NCBI RefSeq assembly: GCF_000298175.1
Contig: NZ_BAGZ01000022.1
Location: 60,174 to 124,173, forward strand
Length of the DNA stretch: 64,000 nt
Source: Austwickia chelonae NBRC 105200
Lineage (GTDB): Bacteria > Actinomycetota > Actinomycetes > Actinomycetales > Dermatophilaceae
Direction of reading: 5' to 3'
In this document: positions 50,282-59,822 of the stretch, one piece after another
How positions within the stretch are numbered: position 1 is the stretch's first letter
How the letters are laid out: the number at the start of each line of letters is the position of its first letter
Translations under genes and position numbers: made by a program
Notes under the pieces: generated by a model
Databases searched by the model: none
Told to the model about the DNA's origin: nothing
Seen by the model: only the letters and a program-made list of their open reading frames with translations

Positions 50282-51476
50282 CCCCACCCGCCGCCGACGG
50301 AACCACCAGAGCCACCGTCAACGCCGTCACCGTCGCCGGATCGTCCAAGGACTCCCCGTACAACTCACGCAGCTGACCCATCCGATAACGCACCGTCTGC
50401 GGATGGACGAACAGATCAGCCGCCATCGCCTCCCGCCGCCCCTGCCGCGACAGCCACACCCGCAAAGTCTCCTCCAACCGGGAACGCACCGCCGGACGTA
50501 AACCCGCCAAAGGGGCCAACACCTGCGCGCGCAGATCGGCCAAGGCCTCCTGATCCGCCGAGACCACCAGCTCCACCAGATGCTGCTCGGTGTCATAAGG
50601 GGCCGTGCCCTCCCGTGGACCGGCCCGTCGCGCCCGGGCCAAGGACGCCGCCGCCGACACCCACGGCCGGGTCGGACCGATCACCGCACCCCGCCCCGAC
50701 AGGCGGCGGCGGAGCGCCACCCGATCCGCCGAACCCACCTCGGGGATGAACAACACCGTCGTGTCGTCGTCCACGCCGGGGATCTCGCCGGTGACCGACA
50801 AGGTCCGTGGATCCTGGCCCGTCCGGACCATCGCCGCCTCCTCCGCCGGAAGCAGCACGGCGGTCAAGGTCAACGGCGGCTCCCACCCGGCGCGATCCGC
50901 CCGGCGACGCAGCTCGTCCTCCGGCTCGCCCGCCGCCAACGCCCGGGCCATCCGTTCCAACAGCCGCTCCCGGGCGCGTCCTCGCGTCTCCAGTTCGTCG
51001 GTGTGGCCGGTGACACTCGCCGCCGACAGATCGTCGATATACGTGAAGACACGTTCGGCGAACTGACCCACCTGGGCCGCCGGCATCCCCGAGGCGATCG
51101 CTTCCCGGGAGAGGAAACGCCAGGCCACGCCCGCGCCGATCCGATATGCGGCCAGCAGGGCATCCATCGGCCGGCCGGCGCGGGCCTCGCCACGCCCCAG
51201 GTCGTAGGCGCGCACGGTGATCCGGGAACTCTCCACCTCGGCGCGCTCGACGTCCTCGGCCCGCAGGCTGACCGTCAGGAAGACGTCCAGGGCGAGGCGC
51301 ACGGCCTCCCGGATGCGCTGCCCGCGCGGACCGGTGAACGGTCCGGCATAACTGGGGACCTCGTCGATGATCGTGGCGACCGCCGCGTCGGCGACCTCGG
51401 CGAGCGCGCCGCGCATCCGGTCGTAGCTGACCCGGTCGAGTTGCCAGTCGACTCGCTCACCCTCCCCATTTTTCAT
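50271..51476 (-). CDS. PucR/CdaR-type transcriptional regulator
   Basis: Regulator of 401 residues with an N-terminal helical sensor-like part (RMRGALAEVADAAVATIIDEVP, AYRIGAGVAWRFLSREAI), a central GGDEF-like PucR region and a C-terminal PucR-type HTH: LRVWLSRQGRREAMAADLFVHPQTVRYRMGQLRELYG. ATG at 51476 is preferred; a longer frame to 51557 would overlap the start of the divergent reductase gene. It likely controls the reductase/desaturase operon 80 bp away, a common arrangement for lipid-desaturation genes in actinobacteria, but this is inference from position. Confidence 0.88.
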   Translation of the reverse strand: MKNGEGERVDWQLDRVSYDRMRGALAEVADAAVATIIDEVPSYAGPFTGPRGQRIREAVRLALDVFLTVSLRAEDVERAEVESSRITVRAYDLGRGEARAGRPMDALLAAYRIGAGVAWRFLSREAIASGMPAAQVGQFAERVFTYIDDLSAASVTGHTDELETRGRARERLLERMARALAAGEPEDELRRRADRAGWEPPLTLTAVLLPAEEAAMVRTGQDPRTLSVTGEIPGVDDDTTVLFIPEVGSADRVALRRRLSGRGAVIGPTRPWVSAAASLARARRAGPREGTAPYDTEQHLVELVVSADQEALADLRAQVLAPLAGLRPAVRSRLEETLRVWLSRQGRREAMAADLFVHPQTVRYRMGQLRELYGESLDDPATVTALTVALVVPSAAGGVSG

Positions 51477-51555
51477 CCAAAAATGATAAAACTCTGCGCT
51501 TCCTTCACGCCAACCGGGCAGGAAAATAGTACCCAAACGGATAAATACTGAGGTC

Positions 51556-52665
51556 ATGAGCAGCCCCCTTCACACCAGGGCATCCACGCGCGGGACCCTC
51601 ACCCGGCTCGGGGAGAACCTGGCGAGCCTCGCCAGAATGGCCACCACCCCCCTGCTCCCGCACGACTACCTCGAACTCGTCGACCCCCTGCGACTGTCCA
51701 CCCGGCTGCGCGGACGCATCGTCGAACGACGCGCCGAGACACCCGACGCCGCGACCCTCGTCATCCGGCCCGGACGCGGCTGGCACGCCCACCTCCCCGG
51801 CCAGTACGTCCGCCTCGGCGTCGACATCGACGGCGTACGACACTGGCGCGCCTACTCCCTGACCAGCCCCGTCGCCGCGCCCGACGGGTGCATCGCCGTC
51901 ACCGTCACCCGGGCCGGACTCGTCTCGTCCCACCTGGTCGACCGGATCACCACCGGCGCACTGATCCACCTCGACCAGGCCACCGGCGACTTCGTCATGC
52001 CCGCCGCCGTGCCCGACAAGATCCTCTTCCTCACCGCAGGCAGCGGACTCACCCCCATCATCGGCATGCTCCGCAACGACGGCACCGCCCTCGCCGACGT
52101 CACCCTCGTGCACTGCGCCCCCGACGCACGACGCACCCTCTTCCGTGACGAACTGCGCGCCCTGGCCACCGTCGGCGAGATCAGCTACCACGAATGGTTC
52201 ACCGGCGAGCGCGGACGGCTCGACCTGAACACCCCCGACGCCCTCGACCGGCTCGTCCCCGACTGGCGCGACCGACACACCTGGGCCTGCGGGCCCGGCC
52301 CCATGCTCGACGCCTGCGAAGAACTCTGGACAGGCCAACACCTCCTCGACCGGCTGCACACCGAACGATTCCGCACCCCGATCGTCGCCGTCGGCGAAGG
52401 AGGAACCGTGCACTTCGACCGGACCGGCAGATCCGCCACCACGGACGGGGCGACCACGCTGCTCGACCTCGCCGACAGCCAGGACGTCCTGGCCCCCTCC
52501 GGATGCCGGATGGGCATCTGCTTCGGATGCATCGCGCCTCTCCTCGCCGGCAGCGTCCGCGACCTGCGCGACGGCCGGATCACCACCGCGCTGCCCGACG
52601 ACGGCCCCGTCGACATCCAGACCTGCATCCACGCCCCCGCCGGGGACTGCACCCTCGACCTCTGA
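51556..52665 (+). CDS. NAD(P)H ferredoxin reductase with fused 2Fe-2S domain, desaturase partner
   Basis: Electron-transfer flavoprotein of 369 residues. FAD domain with WRAYSLTSP near 95, NAD domain ILFLTAGSGLTPIIGML near 155 and WACGPGPMLDACEELW, then a C-terminal plant-type [2Fe-2S] domain with four Cys in SGCRMGICFGCIAPL and VDIQTCIHAP. The architecture matches mycobacterial Rv3230c-type reductases that feed electrons to a fatty-acyl desaturase. The desaturase gene follows after about 50 bp with its own CAGGAG site, supporting one functional pair. Confidence 0.93.
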   Translation: MSSPLHTRASTRGTLTRLGENLASLARMATTPLLPHDYLELVDPLRLSTRLRGRIVERRAETPDAATLVIRPGRGWHAHLPGQYVRLGVDIDGVRHWRAYSLTSPVAAPDGCIAVTVTRAGLVSSHLVDRITTGALIHLDQATGDFVMPAAVPDKILFLTAGSGLTPIIGMLRNDGTALADVTLVHCAPDARRTLFRDELRALATVGEISYHEWFTGERGRLDLNTPDALDRLVPDWRDRHTWACGPGPMLDACEELWTGQHLLDRLHTERFRTPIVAVGEGGTVHFDRTGRSATTDGATTLLDLADSQDVLAPSGCRMGICFGCIAPLLAGSVRDLRDGRITTALPDDGPVDIQTCIHAPAGDCTLDL

Positions 52666-52718
52666 AGAAACCCCGGACCGTCGCACCTCCCGGCGTATCC
52701 GCGAACAGGAGCCAGCCG

Positions 52719-53960
52719 ATGACCCCCACCCAGAACCCCACCCGGACGCCCCCGCGGACCGGGACGAACACCCGGATCGGCAACGGGACCACCCGGCGGC
52801 ACTGGACCCCCAAACCCTCCGGCGGAGCAGACCCCGCCGCCCATCTCACCCCGGAACGGATCGACGAACTCGCCCGGGAACTCGACGCCATCCGGGAGAA
52901 GGTCCTCGCCGACCGCGGCGCCACCGACGCGGCGTACATCCGACGGCTCGTCGACGGGCAGCGACGGCTGGAGGCCGGCTCCCGGATCGTGCTGCTCTTC
53001 TCCCGGCACCCGGCCGCCTGGATCATCGGCACCGCCGGACTGTCCGTGGCGAAGATCCTGGAGAACATGGAGATCGGCCACAACGTCATGCACGGCCAGT
53101 GGGACTGGATGCGCGACCCGGCCATCCACTCCACCACCTGGGAATGGGACAATGTCACCCCCGCGGCGCTGTGGAAACACAGCCACAACGAGCTGCACCA
53201 CACGTACACCAATGTCATCGGCATGGACAACGACCTCGGCTACGGCATCCTGCGCGTCGACCCCGACCAGCCCTGGCACCCGGCGTTCGTCCTCCAACCG
53301 GTGTGGAATGTGCTCAACGCAATCTTCTTCCAGTACTCCATCGCGCTCTACGACCTCGACCTCTACCGCCACCTCAGCGGGCGGGCCGATGACAGCGACC
53401 GGGCCCGGCTCCGGACCGAAGCACCCCGGGTGGCCCGCAAGATCGGCCGACACCTGCTGCGCGACTACGTGATCCACCCGGCGGTCTCCGGACCCAACTG
53501 GGCCACCACCATCACCGCCAATCTCACCGCCAACCTCGCCCGCAACCTGTGGAGCAATGCCATCATCATCTGCGGCCACTTCCCCTCCGGCGTCGAGACC
53601 TTCGACCGGGACGGCATCGTCGGGGAAAGCCGCGGCGAATGGTACCTACGGCAGATGCTCGGCTCGGCGAATATCACCGGCGGACCGGTCATGCACCTGA
53701 TGAGCGGCAACCTCTCCCACCAGATCGAACACCACATGTACCCCGACCTGCCCAGCAACCGGTACGCCCAGATCGCCCCCCAGGTGCGGGAGATCTTCGC
53801 CCGCTACGGGCTGCACTACGCCGCCGGCTCGCTGCCCCGCCAACTGGCCAGCGTCTGGCGGAAGGTGTTCGTCCACTCCCTCCCGGAGGAGAGCTGGACG
53901 ACGATCCGGGGCCTGTTCGGTCGCCGCCGGACGGACGGCTCGTCCACCCGACCCCGCTGA
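52719..53960 (+). CDS. membrane fatty-acid desaturase (DesA3-like)
   Basis: Di-iron acyl desaturase of 413 residues. All three His boxes are present: GHNVMHGQWDW, HSHNELHHTYTN and HQIEHHMYPDLP. Hydrophobic segments around AAWIIGTAGLSVAKIL and the middle region place it in the membrane. The first 30 residues are Pro/Thr/Arg-rich and variable. It introduces a double bond into membrane acyl chains using electrons from the reductase just upstream. ATG at 52719 after CAGGAG; the upstream open frame lies inside the reductase gene. Confidence 0.94.
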   Translation: MTPTQNPTRTPPRTGTNTRIGNGTTRRHWTPKPSGGADPAAHLTPERIDELARELDAIREKVLADRGATDAAYIRRLVDGQRRLEAGSRIVLLFSRHPAAWIIGTAGLSVAKILENMEIGHNVMHGQWDWMRDPAIHSTTWEWDNVTPAALWKHSHNELHHTYTNVIGMDNDLGYGILRVDPDQPWHPAFVLQPVWNVLNAIFFQYSIALYDLDLYRHLSGRADDSDRARLRTEAPRVARKIGRHLLRDYVIHPAVSGPNWATTITANLTANLARNLWSNAIIICGHFPSGVETFDRDGIVGESRGEWYLRQMLGSANITGGPVMHLMSGNLSHQIEHHMYPDLPSNRYAQIAPQVREIFARYGLHYAAGSLPRQLASVWRKVFVHSLPEESWTTIRGLFGRRRTDGSSTRPR

Positions 53961-54034
53961 CCCCGACCCCCGGCCGGAGAAGACTTGCGGTACAGCCGGA
54001 GACGGGCGGAAAGCCAACAGGTAGCTTCACAGGT

Positions 54035-54730
54035 ATGCGTCGACCTCCTTTCTTCCTGTTCGTGCACGACCTCGGCCAGACCCCCCTGCAATGGGAGGAA
54101 CAGGTCGCCGCACTGCCCGGCGGGGTCGGCGCCGCCTGCCCGTGGCTACGCGGCACCAGACCAGGAGGGAAAGCCGTCGAGTTCACCGTCGCCGACGCCG
54201 CGACCTCGCTGATCACCACCTTGGACGAGAACGGCGTCGCCGCGGCCACCCTCGTCGGGGCAGGCTTCGGCGGCACCGTCGCCCTGCACGCTGCCGCCCG
54301 TTTCCCCGAACGAGTGACCGCGGTACACGCGATCTCGGCGCCCCTGCAACTGTCGAAACGGCAACTCGCCCTGCAACGCACCGCACTACGGTTCATGTCC
54401 CGCAAGAACCTGGCCGCCCGCAATATCGACAAGGACCGGCTGATCTCCGCCCTGGCCGGAGCCACCGACGGGCTGACCAGCGACGACCTGCGCGGCTTGA
54501 CGCTGCCGGTCACCCTGATCGTCGGAGCGGACGACAAACCGGGGATGCTCTCGGCCCGATCGTTGAACTCCGTCCTGCGCCAGGCCCAGATCGAAGCCGT
54601 GACCGGACGAGGCGCGGACCTGCTGCACGCCGCGCCCGACGAGGTGAACGCAGTCATCTTCGCCGGCGTCGACCCGGTCGACCCCGACCAGGTCGACGAC
54701 TCCCCGATCGCGCCCTGGGACCTGTCGTGA
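54035..54730 (+). CDS. alpha/beta-hydrolase-fold protein lacking the nucleophile Ser
   Basis: Small alpha/beta-hydrolase-like protein of 231 residues: FFLFVHDLGQTPLQWEEQ forms the usual N-terminal oxyanion region. The elbow reads LVGAGFGGTVALHAAARFPE, in which the catalytic Ser of G-x-S-x-G is Gly. The late TLIVGADDKPGM could supply the acid residue, and the usual GH motif is replaced by GADLLHAAPDEV. Catalysis of the normal type is therefore unlikely. It is translationally coupled (GTGA overlap) to the class IV aminotransferase, suggesting a partner or ligand-binding role, which is speculative. Confidence 0.8.
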   Translation: MRRPPFFLFVHDLGQTPLQWEEQVAALPGGVGAACPWLRGTRPGGKAVEFTVADAATSLITTLDENGVAAATLVGAGFGGTVALHAAARFPERVTAVHAISAPLQLSKRQLALQRTALRFMSRKNLAARNIDKDRLISALAGATDGLTSDDLRGLTLPVTLIVGADDKPGMLSARSLNSVLRQAQIEAVTGRGADLLHAAPDEVNAVIFAGVDPVDPDQVDDSPIAPWDLS

Positions 54731-55647
54731 ACCCCGACGGCAAGGTCGCCCTGGTCGCGGTCATCGGCCGCGGCCTGGTCGACGCGGACACCCCCGTCCT
54801 GACCGCCGACGACCTGGGCGCCACCCGCGGCGACGGCTGCTTCGACGCCACCCGGGTCACCACCGACCCCGACGGACACTCCCGCGCGGAGAACCTCGAC
54901 GCGCACCTGGACCGGCTCGCCGCCTCCGCCGCAGCACTCGACATCGACCCGCCCGACCACGCCCAGTGGCGCGCCCTCATCGCCGAGATGCTCACCGCCT
55001 GGGAACTCCCTGGCGAAGCCGTCCTCAAACTGGTCCTCACCCGAGGCCGGGAATGGGCACCCGGCACCCCCACCGCCTACGCCACTCTCGTCCACCGCAG
55101 CGTCCCCCTCACCGGCGGCGACCCCTTCGCCGCCCGTCGCGGCATCAGTGCGGTCACCCTCAGCAGAGGACACCCCCACGACGCCTACGCCGACGCCCCC
55201 TGGCTGCTCGGCGGCGTGAAGACCCTGTCGTACGTCGTCAACGCCGCCGCCCAACGGGAAGCCCGCCGCCGAGGAGCAGACGACGTCCTCTTCGTCACCA
55301 CCGACGGCTACTGCCTCGACGGCCCCACCTCCGGGCTCGTCGTCATCCACGGCAACCGGCTACGGACCACCCCGACCGGAGCGACCGGCCTGCTCGGCTC
55401 GGTCACCGTCGACCGCATCGTCACCGCCGCCCGCGCCGACGGCATGGACGCCCGCCACGCACTGATCCCCGTCGCCGACCTGACCGACGCCGACGGGATA
55501 TGGCTGGTCAGCAGCGGACGCGGCCCGGCACCGGTGCGCGTGCTCGACGGGCAGGCGCTCGCCGTCGACGAGGCTCTGGTCTCCCGGGTGGCCGGATACG
55601 CCGGTTTCGCCGTCCCCGACAGCACGGCCGATCCTGCCGGTCACTGA
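54727..55647 (+). CDS. class IV aminotransferase / aminodeoxychorismate lyase-like (PabC-like)
   Basis: PLP fold-type IV protein of 306 residues. The Lys that binds PLP lies in GGVKTLSYVVN; other family features are DDLGATRGDGCFDATRV near the start, ENLDAHLDRLAASAAAL, and DGYCLDGPTSGLVV, where the common EGPTSN is DGPTSG. This could be 4-amino-4-deoxychorismate lyase of folate synthesis or a D-amino-acid/branched-chain transaminase; PabC-like is favoured by length and motif style. GTG at 54727 overlaps the stop of the upstream hydrolase-like gene. Confidence 0.85.
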   Translation: MNPDGKVALVAVIGRGLVDADTPVLTADDLGATRGDGCFDATRVTTDPDGHSRAENLDAHLDRLAASAAALDIDPPDHAQWRALIAEMLTAWELPGEAVLKLVLTRGREWAPGTPTAYATLVHRSVPLTGGDPFAARRGISAVTLSRGHPHDAYADAPWLLGGVKTLSYVVNAAAQREARRRGADDVLFVTTDGYCLDGPTSGLVVIHGNRLRTTPTGATGLLGSVTVDRIVTAARADGMDARHALIPVADLTDADGIWLVSSGRGPAPVRVLDGQALAVDEALVSRVAGYAGFAVPDSTADPAGH

Positions 55648-55665
55648 GGCCACCCTTCCTCAGGG

Positions 55666-55682
55666 ATACCCCTAGGGGGTAC
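55666..55682. promoter_or_regulatory. CsoR operator upstream of csoR-copZ-copA
   Basis: ATACCCCTAGGGGGTAC, in which TACCCC and GGGGTA form an inverted repeat about TAG. It is about 64 bp before the csoR start codon, the expected place for copper-relieved autorepression. Confidence 0.8.
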
Positions 55683-55745
55683 CGTGGGTGAAGGGTGCCC
55701 GCCACGGACACCCCACCCAGCACCCACCCACGACAGGGCACCGAC

Positions 55746-56027
55746 ATGGCCGGATACAGCGGATCCAAGGACGAGTACGCAGCCCGACTGCGCCGCATCG
55801 AAGGCCAGGTCCGCGGCATCGCCCGCATGGTCGACGAAGACACCTACTGCATCGACGTCCTCACCCAGATCGCCGCCGCCACCAAAGCACTCGAAGCCGT
55901 CGCCCTCGGCCTCGTCGAGGACCACATGGGGCACTGCGTCCTGCACGCCGCCATGTCCAGCGAAGAAGAAGGCCAGGAGAAGGTCCGCGAAGCCGCCGCC
56001 GCCATCGCCCGACTTGTCCGCAGCTGA
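55746..56027 (+). CDS. csoR: copper-sensing repressor CsoR
   Basis: All-helical metal-sensing repressor of 93 residues. LRRIEGQVRGIARMVDED is the family DNA-binding/tetramer helix. The Cu(I) ligands C35, H60 and C64 (TYCIDVL and EDHMGHCVLH) are spaced exactly as C36/H61/C65 of M. tuberculosis CsoR, which favours copper over persulfide (CstR has Asn or similar for His). ATG at 55746 begins this conserved domain. It heads the operon with copZ and copA and should release the operator at 55666 when copper rises. Confidence 0.96.
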   Translation: MAGYSGSKDEYAARLRRIEGQVRGIARMVDEDTYCIDVLTQIAAATKALEAVALGLVEDHMGHCVLHAAMSSEEEGQEKVREAAAAIARLVRS

Positions 56028-56058
56028 ACCACCCACCACCCACCAGAGGAGCACACCC

Positions 56059-56283
56059 ATGACCACCACCACCCTCAAAGTCGACGGCCTGACCTGCGGA
56101 AACTGCGTCAAACACCTCACCGAGGAACTCGAAGCCATCCCCGGAGTCACCGCCATCGACATCGACCTGGTCACCGACGGCACCTCCACCGCCGTCGTCA
56201 CCAGCGACGCCCCCCTGACCGACGCCGCCATCGCCGAAGCCGTCGACGAAGCCGGATACGACCTCGTCGACGTCCAGGTGTGA
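56059..56283 (+). CDS. copZ: copper chaperone CopZ
   Basis: Single HMA domain of 74 residues with metal-binding GLTCGNC at 10-16, VKHLTEELEAIPGV and the closing EAVDEAGYDLVDV. It carries Cu(I) to the ATPase CopA encoded 1 bp downstream and probably to CsoR. ATG at 56059 after AGAGGAG. Confidence 0.95.
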   Translation: MTTTTLKVDGLTCGNCVKHLTEELEAIPGVTAIDIDLVTDGTSTAVVTSDAPLTDAAIAEAVDEAGYDLVDVQV

Positions 56284-56284
56284 C

Positions 56285-58714
56285 ATGACCGACCTCCACC
56301 CACGCCACCCCGCCGCCGCAGCGACCACGTCCACCGCACCCGACGCCCCCGAAAACCCCGCCGGGCCGGTCGGACAGGTCGACCTCGCCATCGAAGGGAT
56401 GACCTGCGCGGCCTGCGTGGCGCGGGTGGAGAAACGCCTCGGCCGCCTCGACGGAGTCACCGCCGTCGTCAACCTCGCCACCGAGAGCGCCCGCATCACC
56501 CTGCACCACCAACGCCCCGCCGACGAACTCGTCGCCACCGTCGTCAAAGCCGGCTACGGAGCCCGCGTACTCGCCGTCCGCGATCTCACCGCACCACCCC
56601 CCGCCCCCGGAGAACCCGCCGACACCGGCAGCGCACCCGACGTCCACGACACCTCCGCGCCCACCCGCCAACGCCTCGCCGACCTACGCCGACGCCTCCT
56701 CGTCGCCGCCACCCGAGGCCTCCCCGTCATGGTGCTCTCCATGGTCCCCGCCTGGCAGTTCACCGGCTGGCAGTGGATCGTCGCCGCCCTGACCATCCCC
56801 ATCGCCACCTGGTGCGCCTGGCCCTTCCACCGCAGCGCCTTCGCCGCCGCCCGCCACGGCGCCTTCACCATGGACACCCTCGTCTCCCTCGGCGTCATCG
56901 CCTCCACCACCTGGTCGCTGTGGGCACTCTTCCTCGGCGGTGCAGGCCAACTCGGCATGCGCATGGACATGTCCCTCCTGCCCGCCCTCGACGGCGGACT
57001 CATCGGCGGCACCCCCACCACCGGGCACGGCAACGGACACGACCAGGACATCCCCCACCTGTACTTCGAGACCGCCGCGATGATCGTCACCTTCCTGCTC
57101 GCCGGACGGTACGCCGAAGCCCGCAGCCGCCACCGCGCCGGCGACGCCCTCCGATCCCTCCTCGCCCTCGGCGCGAAAGAAGCCACCCGCGTCGACACCG
57201 ACCCCGACGGCACCCGCCACCACCGACAGATCCCCGCCACCGCCCTCCGCCTCGACGACCTGATCCTCGTCCGCCCCGGCGAAACCGTCGCCACCGACGG
57301 CACCGTCGTCGAAGGACACTCCGCCGTCGACTGCTCCATGCTCACCGGCGAACCCGTCCCCGTCGACGTCGCACCGGGCGACGAGGTCGCCGGCGGCACC
57401 GTCAACAGCACCGGAGCCCTCGTCGTCCGAGCCACCCGCGTCGGCGAACACACCACCCTCGCCCGCATCGCCCGCATGGTCGCCGAAGCCCAAGCCGGGA
57501 AAGCCCCCGTCCAACGCCTCGCCGACCGCGTCTCCGCCGTCTTCGTCCCCGTCGTCCTCGCCATCTCCGCCGCGACCTTCCTCACCTGGGTGATGACCGG
57601 CCGCCCCCTCCAAGCCGCCTTCACCGCAGCCGTCGCCGTCCTCGTCGTCGCCTGCCCGTGCGCCCTCGGCCTGGCCACCCCGACCGCACTCCTCGTCGGC
57701 AGCGGACGAGCCGCCCAACTCGGCATCGTCATCAAAGGCCCGGAGATCCTCGAATCCACCCGCCGGATCGACACCGTCCTGCTCGACAAGACCGGCACCC
57801 TCACCACCGGGCGCATGTCCCTCGCCTCCGTGCACCCCCTCGACGGACAGGACGGCGACGCGGCGCTCGCCGTCGCCGCCGCAGCCGAGCAGGCCTCCGA
57901 ACATCCCATCGCCGCAGCTGTCGTCGACGCCGCCCGCGAACGCGGACTGGCCCTGCCCGAGGCGGCGGCCGTCCGCGCCTCGACCGGGCTGGGAGTGTCC
58001 GCCGAGGTCACCGTCGACGGACAGGCGAGGCAGGTGCTCGTCGGCCGTCCCGCCTGGCTGGCCGACCGGGGGATGGCGGTCGACGGGGTCGAAGAGGTGG
58101 TGGCTGCGCTCCCCGGAGGGGCCACCGCGGTCGCCGTCGGATGGGACGGCCGGGCCAGGGCGGTCCTCGCCGTGTCCGACACGGTCAAGGACGAGGCGGC
58201 CGACGCCGTCGCCCAGCTGCGTGCCCTGGGGGTCGAGCCGTACCTGCTGACCGGGGACCGGGCCGAAGCGGCCGTGCAGATCGCCGCCGAGGTGGGCATC
58301 GCCCCCGACCGGGTGGTCGCCGGGGTCCTCCCGGAGGGCAAGACCGACGAGGTGCGTCGTCTGCAGGGACAGGGACGGGTCGTCGCGATGGTCGGCGACG
58401 GGGTCAACGATGCCGCCGCGCTCACCCAGGCCGACCTCGGACTGGCCATCGGCACGGGCACGGATGTCGCCATCGAGGCCGGCGACCTGGTCCTCGTCTC
58501 GGGCGACCCTCGGGCCGCGGCCGCCGCGGTACGGGTCTCCCGGGCGACCCTGCGCGTGGTGAAGCAGAACCTCGGCTGGGCTTTCGGCTACAACGTGATC
58601 GCGCTTCCGCTGGCGGCGGCCGGCCTGCTCAACCCCGGGATCGCCGCAGCCTTCATGGCGAGCAGTTCGGTGATCGTCGTAGGTAATTCGCTGCGACTAC
58701 GACGGGCCCACTGA
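56285..58714 (+). CDS. copA: Cu(I)-exporting P1B-type ATPase
   Basis: Copper efflux ATPase of 809 residues. One N-terminal HMA domain with GMTCAAC near 39-45; membrane pairs around residues 145-280 including a Met/His-rich loop (MRMDMS, HGNGHDQD) that may bind copper; actuator TGEP in CSMLTGEPVPVD; CPC at 457-459 in the ion pathway; phosphorylation site DKTGT at D501; SEHPIA and the GDGVND hinge. The 3' third has slightly different base use (more G) than the C-rich 5' part, perhaps only local drift. It follows copZ within one base. Confidence 0.96.
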   Translation: MTDLHPRHPAAAATTSTAPDAPENPAGPVGQVDLAIEGMTCAACVARVEKRLGRLDGVTAVVNLATESARITLHHQRPADELVATVVKAGYGARVLAVRDLTAPPPAPGEPADTGSAPDVHDTSAPTRQRLADLRRRLLVAATRGLPVMVLSMVPAWQFTGWQWIVAALTIPIATWCAWPFHRSAFAAARHGAFTMDTLVSLGVIASTTWSLWALFLGGAGQLGMRMDMSLLPALDGGLIGGTPTTGHGNGHDQDIPHLYFETAAMIVTFLLAGRYAEARSRHRAGDALRSLLALGAKEATRVDTDPDGTRHHRQIPATALRLDDLILVRPGETVATDGTVVEGHSAVDCSMLTGEPVPVDVAPGDEVAGGTVNSTGALVVRATRVGEHTTLARIARMVAEAQAGKAPVQRLADRVSAVFVPVVLAISAATFLTWVMTGRPLQAAFTAAVAVLVVACPCALGLATPTALLVGSGRAAQLGIVIKGPEILESTRRIDTVLLDKTGTLTTGRMSLASVHPLDGQDGDAALAVAAAAEQASEHPIAAAVVDAARERGLALPEAAAVRASTGLGVSAEVTVDGQARQVLVGRPAWLADRGMAVDGVEEVVAALPGGATAVAVGWDGRARAVLAVSDTVKDEAADAVAQLRALGVEPYLLTGDRAEAAVQIAAEVGIAPDRVVAGVLPEGKTDEVRRLQGQGRVVAMVGDGVNDAAALTQADLGLAIGTGTDVAIEAGDLVLVSGDPRAAAAAVRVSRATLRVVKQNLGWAFGYNVIALPLAAAGLLNPGIAAAFMASSSVIVVGNSLRLRRAH

Positions 58715-58732
58715 GCCGCCCGCATCCGGACT

Positions 58733-59671
58733 TCAACTCAGCGAACCGTCCGGGAAACGACGGGCGGGCTGCTCCAGCTCAGCCGGGTCGTCGTCCCAGG
58801 ACCAACGCACCGCGATGGTGCCCGGATCGTCGTGCCGGGTGTAGATCGTCAACTCCGATGCCGGCGAGGACACCGGACGGAAAGGCAGGTCCGGCACCCG
58901 ACGGCCCACATAGAACTCCTGACGCTGCGGCGGACAGTCGGGCGGGAAAGAGACCGTCACACTGTGGGAGTAGATGGACTTCAGGTGCAGACGCTGCCAG
59001 TCGCGGACCAGGACGTCGGGCGAGTCGTAGGACACGTGATGTTCCAACAGGTACGGGTCCTCGGCGCGCAACGGCTGGTCCAGGATCAGTTCGGCGACCG
59101 TGAGCGTCTCCCTGAGCACACTCACCACACGCCCGACGGAGCACCCGTGACCGGCGCCGACCACCGGGAGCACCCCGGGGATATCCGAGTAGTAGCCGAC
59201 GAGGAGCCGGTCGAATCCGTCCCGGTCGGCGACGATCACATCGGTCACCGAATGTTCCTTCTCCGCACGGTCCTCACCGATGGTGATGAACTCCTCCTGA
59301 CAGACCCGACGGAAACCGTCGTCCCAGGCGATGCCCAACATCGCCGAGATCCGGTCGCACTCGGCTTCTTCGGGGCCGTGGCGCAGCACGGTCGCGACAC
59401 GGCCGCCCGACCGTCGGTGCCGTTGGCTGGGCAGCCGCGAGGCCAACGAACCCCGCGGGGCCTGCAGGATGACCTCGAGGGCGCCCAAGGCCTGGAGGGA
59501 GGCATGCCGCACCGGCGCGCTGCGCCCCGTCTGCCAGTAGGACAGGGTCGCCACCGACACGTCGTGCCCGTACGACAGCAGATGGGCGCGCACCCGGTCG
59601 AGGCTCAGACCGCGCGACTCGATGGCCTCCCTCAGGGCATCCGCGAAGTCACGGTTGCGTTCCTGAACCAT
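58733..59671 (-). CDS. XRE-family helix-turn-helix regulator
   Basis: Regulator of 312 residues. Residues 10-55 hold a Cro/XRE-like HTH: ADALREAIESRGLSLDRVRAHLL and VSVATLSYWQTGRSAPVRHASL. The remaining 240 residues form a beta-rich sensor-like region of unknown family (e.g. RLLVGYYSDIPGVLPVVGAGHGC, LTIYTRHDDPGTIAVRWSW). ATG at 59671 follows GGAGGG and gives the HTH at the usual place. It converges on copA with an 18-bp gap and is divergent from the YciO-like gene. Confidence 0.82.
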   Translation of the reverse strand: MVQERNRDFADALREAIESRGLSLDRVRAHLLSYGHDVSVATLSYWQTGRSAPVRHASLQALGALEVILQAPRGSLASRLPSQRHRRSGGRVATVLRHGPEEAECDRISAMLGIAWDDGFRRVCQEEFITIGEDRAEKEHSVTDVIVADRDGFDRLLVGYYSDIPGVLPVVGAGHGCSVGRVVSVLRETLTVAELILDQPLRAEDPYLLEHHVSYDSPDVLVRDWQRLHLKSIYSHSVTVSFPPDCPPQRQEFYVGRRVPDLPFRPVSSPASELTIYTRHDDPGTIAVRWSWDDDPAELEQPARRFPDGSLS

Positions 59672-59822
59672 CGTCCCTCCCTGGGTTCTTCCTCGAATCA
59701 TGGTGGCACACCGAGGCCTCCACCTTCGAGGACGCACCCCCCGCCCGTGGCGTCCCGGCCCAGGTCGGGAGCTTCCCGCCGTCGGCCATGATCCGGGTCG
59801 TCCCGGAGCGTACGCTGATCGG

